Source: JACMNW01 sp031413495 (GTDB lineage: Bacteria; Pseudomonadota; Alphaproteobacteria; Rhodobacterales; Rhodobacteraceae). Taken from it: a stretch of DNA of 13,663 bases. Below the pieces are notes generated by a model. It worked only from the letters and a program-made list of their open reading frames with translations. It was not told the DNA's origin and did no database searches. The DNA lies in the NCBI GenBank assembly GCA_031413495.1, contig JANOFE010000269.1, forward strand, positions 1 through 13,663. The letters run 5' to 3'. Position numbers and translations under genes: made by a program. Positions 12,942 to 13,663 of this stretch are shown in pieces; position 1 is the first letter of the stretch; each line of letters starts with the position of its first letter.

Positions 12942-13663
12942 ATGAACATCCACGAATACCAGGCCAAGGCGCTTCTTCGCAGCTATGGCATCCCCGTATC
13001 CGATGGCCGTGTCGTCCTGCGCGCGGAAGAGGCTAAAACCGCCGCTGGCGAAATTGATGGCCCTATCTGGGTGGTCAAATCACAGATCCATGCCGGTGGC
13101 CGTGGCAAAGGCCGCTTCAAAGAACCCGAAGCTGGCGAAAAAGGCGGCGTCCGTATCGCCAAATCAGTCGGTGAAGCCGCTGAATTCGCCCGCCAGATGC
13201 TGGGCCGCACGCTGGTCACCCATCAGACCGGCCCCGCTGGCAAACAAGTCAACCGCATCTATATTGAAGACGGCTCTGACATTTCGCGCGAGCTCTACCT
13301 CGCCCTGCTGGTCGACCGCCAAACCAGCCGCATCTCTTTCGTCGCCTCGACTGAGGGCGGCATGAACATCGAAGACGTCGCACATGACACGCCCGAAAAG
13401 ATCCTGTCGTTTTCTGTCGATCCCGCCACCGGCTACACCGATTTCCATGGTCGCCGCATCGCGTTCGCGCTTGGCCTGACTGGCAACCAAGTCAAACAAT
13501 GCGTCACCCTCACCCGCACCCTGTATAAGCTCTTTGTCGAAAAAGACATGGAGATGCTGGAGATTAACCCGCTGATGGTCGGCACCGATGGCAACATCAA
13601 ATGCCTTGACGCGAAGATGAGCTTTGATGGCAACGCGCTTTACCGCCACGCCGATATCATGGC
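12942..13663 (+). CDS. sucC: Succinyl-CoA synthetase beta subunit SucC, 3' end cut by window edge
   Basis: I translated this by hand; 240 codons are present of the roughly 397 expected. The product is the ADP/GDP-forming beta subunit of succinyl-CoA synthetase, which makes a nucleoside triphosphate from succinyl-CoA in the TCA cycle. The N-terminus MNIHEYQAKALLRSYGIPV is diagnostic. The ATP-grasp domain shows KSQIHAGGRGKG (46-57), and metal-binding Asn209 (LEINPL) and Asp223 (LDAKMSFDGNALYRH). The C-terminal CoA-ligase domain lies beyond the edge, where sucD would be expected. ATG 12942 has AGGA seven bases upstream. The shared operator pair upstream suggests joint control with the sdh operon. 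Confidence 0.97.
   Translation, partial: MNIHEYQAKALLRSYGIPVSDGRVVLRAEEAKTAAGEIDGPIWVVKSQIHAGGRGKGRFKEPEAGEKGGVRIAKSVGEAAEFARQMLGRTLVTHQTGPAGKQVNRIYIEDGSDISRELYLALLVDRQTSRISFVASTEGGMNIEDVAHDTPEKILSFSVDPATGYTDFHGRRIAFALGLTGNQVKQCVTLTRTLYKLFVEKDMEMLEINPLMVGTDGNIKCLDAKMSFDGNALYRHADIM

Noticed and set aside
1..13663. Mobile elements, CRISPR arrays, tRNA or rRNA genes, toxin-antitoxin or defence genes
   Set aside because: I saw no transposase or integrase motifs, no regularly spaced repeats, no tRNA-like fold and no pair of small genes fitting a toxin-antitoxin module.

Overview
The window looks like a chromosomal segment from an alphaproteobacterium of the Rhodobacteraceae/Roseobacter type. The basis is gene content and order (sdhC-sdhD-sdhA-lipoproteins-sdhB, mdh, sucC), the protein sequences (320-aa lactate-dehydrogenase-like Mdh, ~600-aa SdhA, DUF1737, NnrU) and GC-rich codon use with scattered AT-rich promoters. 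No rRNA, tRNA, IS element, CRISPR array or phage gene was seen. The genus cannot be named from the sequence alone.

Layout. Left part, minus strand (about 5500 down to 1): a TorF/Gcw_chp-like outer-membrane protein gene, then the complex II operon sdhC, sdhD, sdhA, two small lipoprotein genes, sdhB, and a DUF1989 gene that starts with GTG and runs off the left edge. Middle (5658-7679): a DUF1737 gene and an NnrU-family membrane protein gene (minus), a small secreted protein gene (plus), and a TauE/SafE permease gene (minus). Right part, plus strand (7841 to the end): mdh, a large fused glycosyltransferase-61/methyltransferase gene that nearly abuts mdh, a second SAM methyltransferase gene, a 400-residue secreted protein of unknown function, and the first 240 codons of sucC, which is cut by the right edge.

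How it fits together. Succinate dehydrogenase, malate dehydrogenase and succinyl-CoA synthetase are neighbouring TCA-cycle steps. The non-coding DNA suggests they are co-regulated. Upstream of both sdhC and sucC there are two copies of the palindrome GTGATCAC with centres exactly 21 bp apart, and both regions also share the 10-mer CCTGTTTGCG. A weaker version of this second element lies upstream of mdh. The sdhC and mdh upstream regions each also carry CTGC-N3-GCAG, which resembles the PhaR operator. I infer a local TCA regulon, possibly read by AkgR-like (GntR) and CceR-like (LacI) regulators as in Rhodobacter sphaeroides; neither regulator gene is in the window.

The accessory part is the glycosyltransferase/methyltransferase cassette between mdh and sucC, probably for a surface polysaccharide. 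I see no defence system or other clearly new multi-gene machine. The most noteworthy signals are the shared operator architecture, the GT61-methyltransferase fusion, and the two lipoprotein genes inside the sdh operon.
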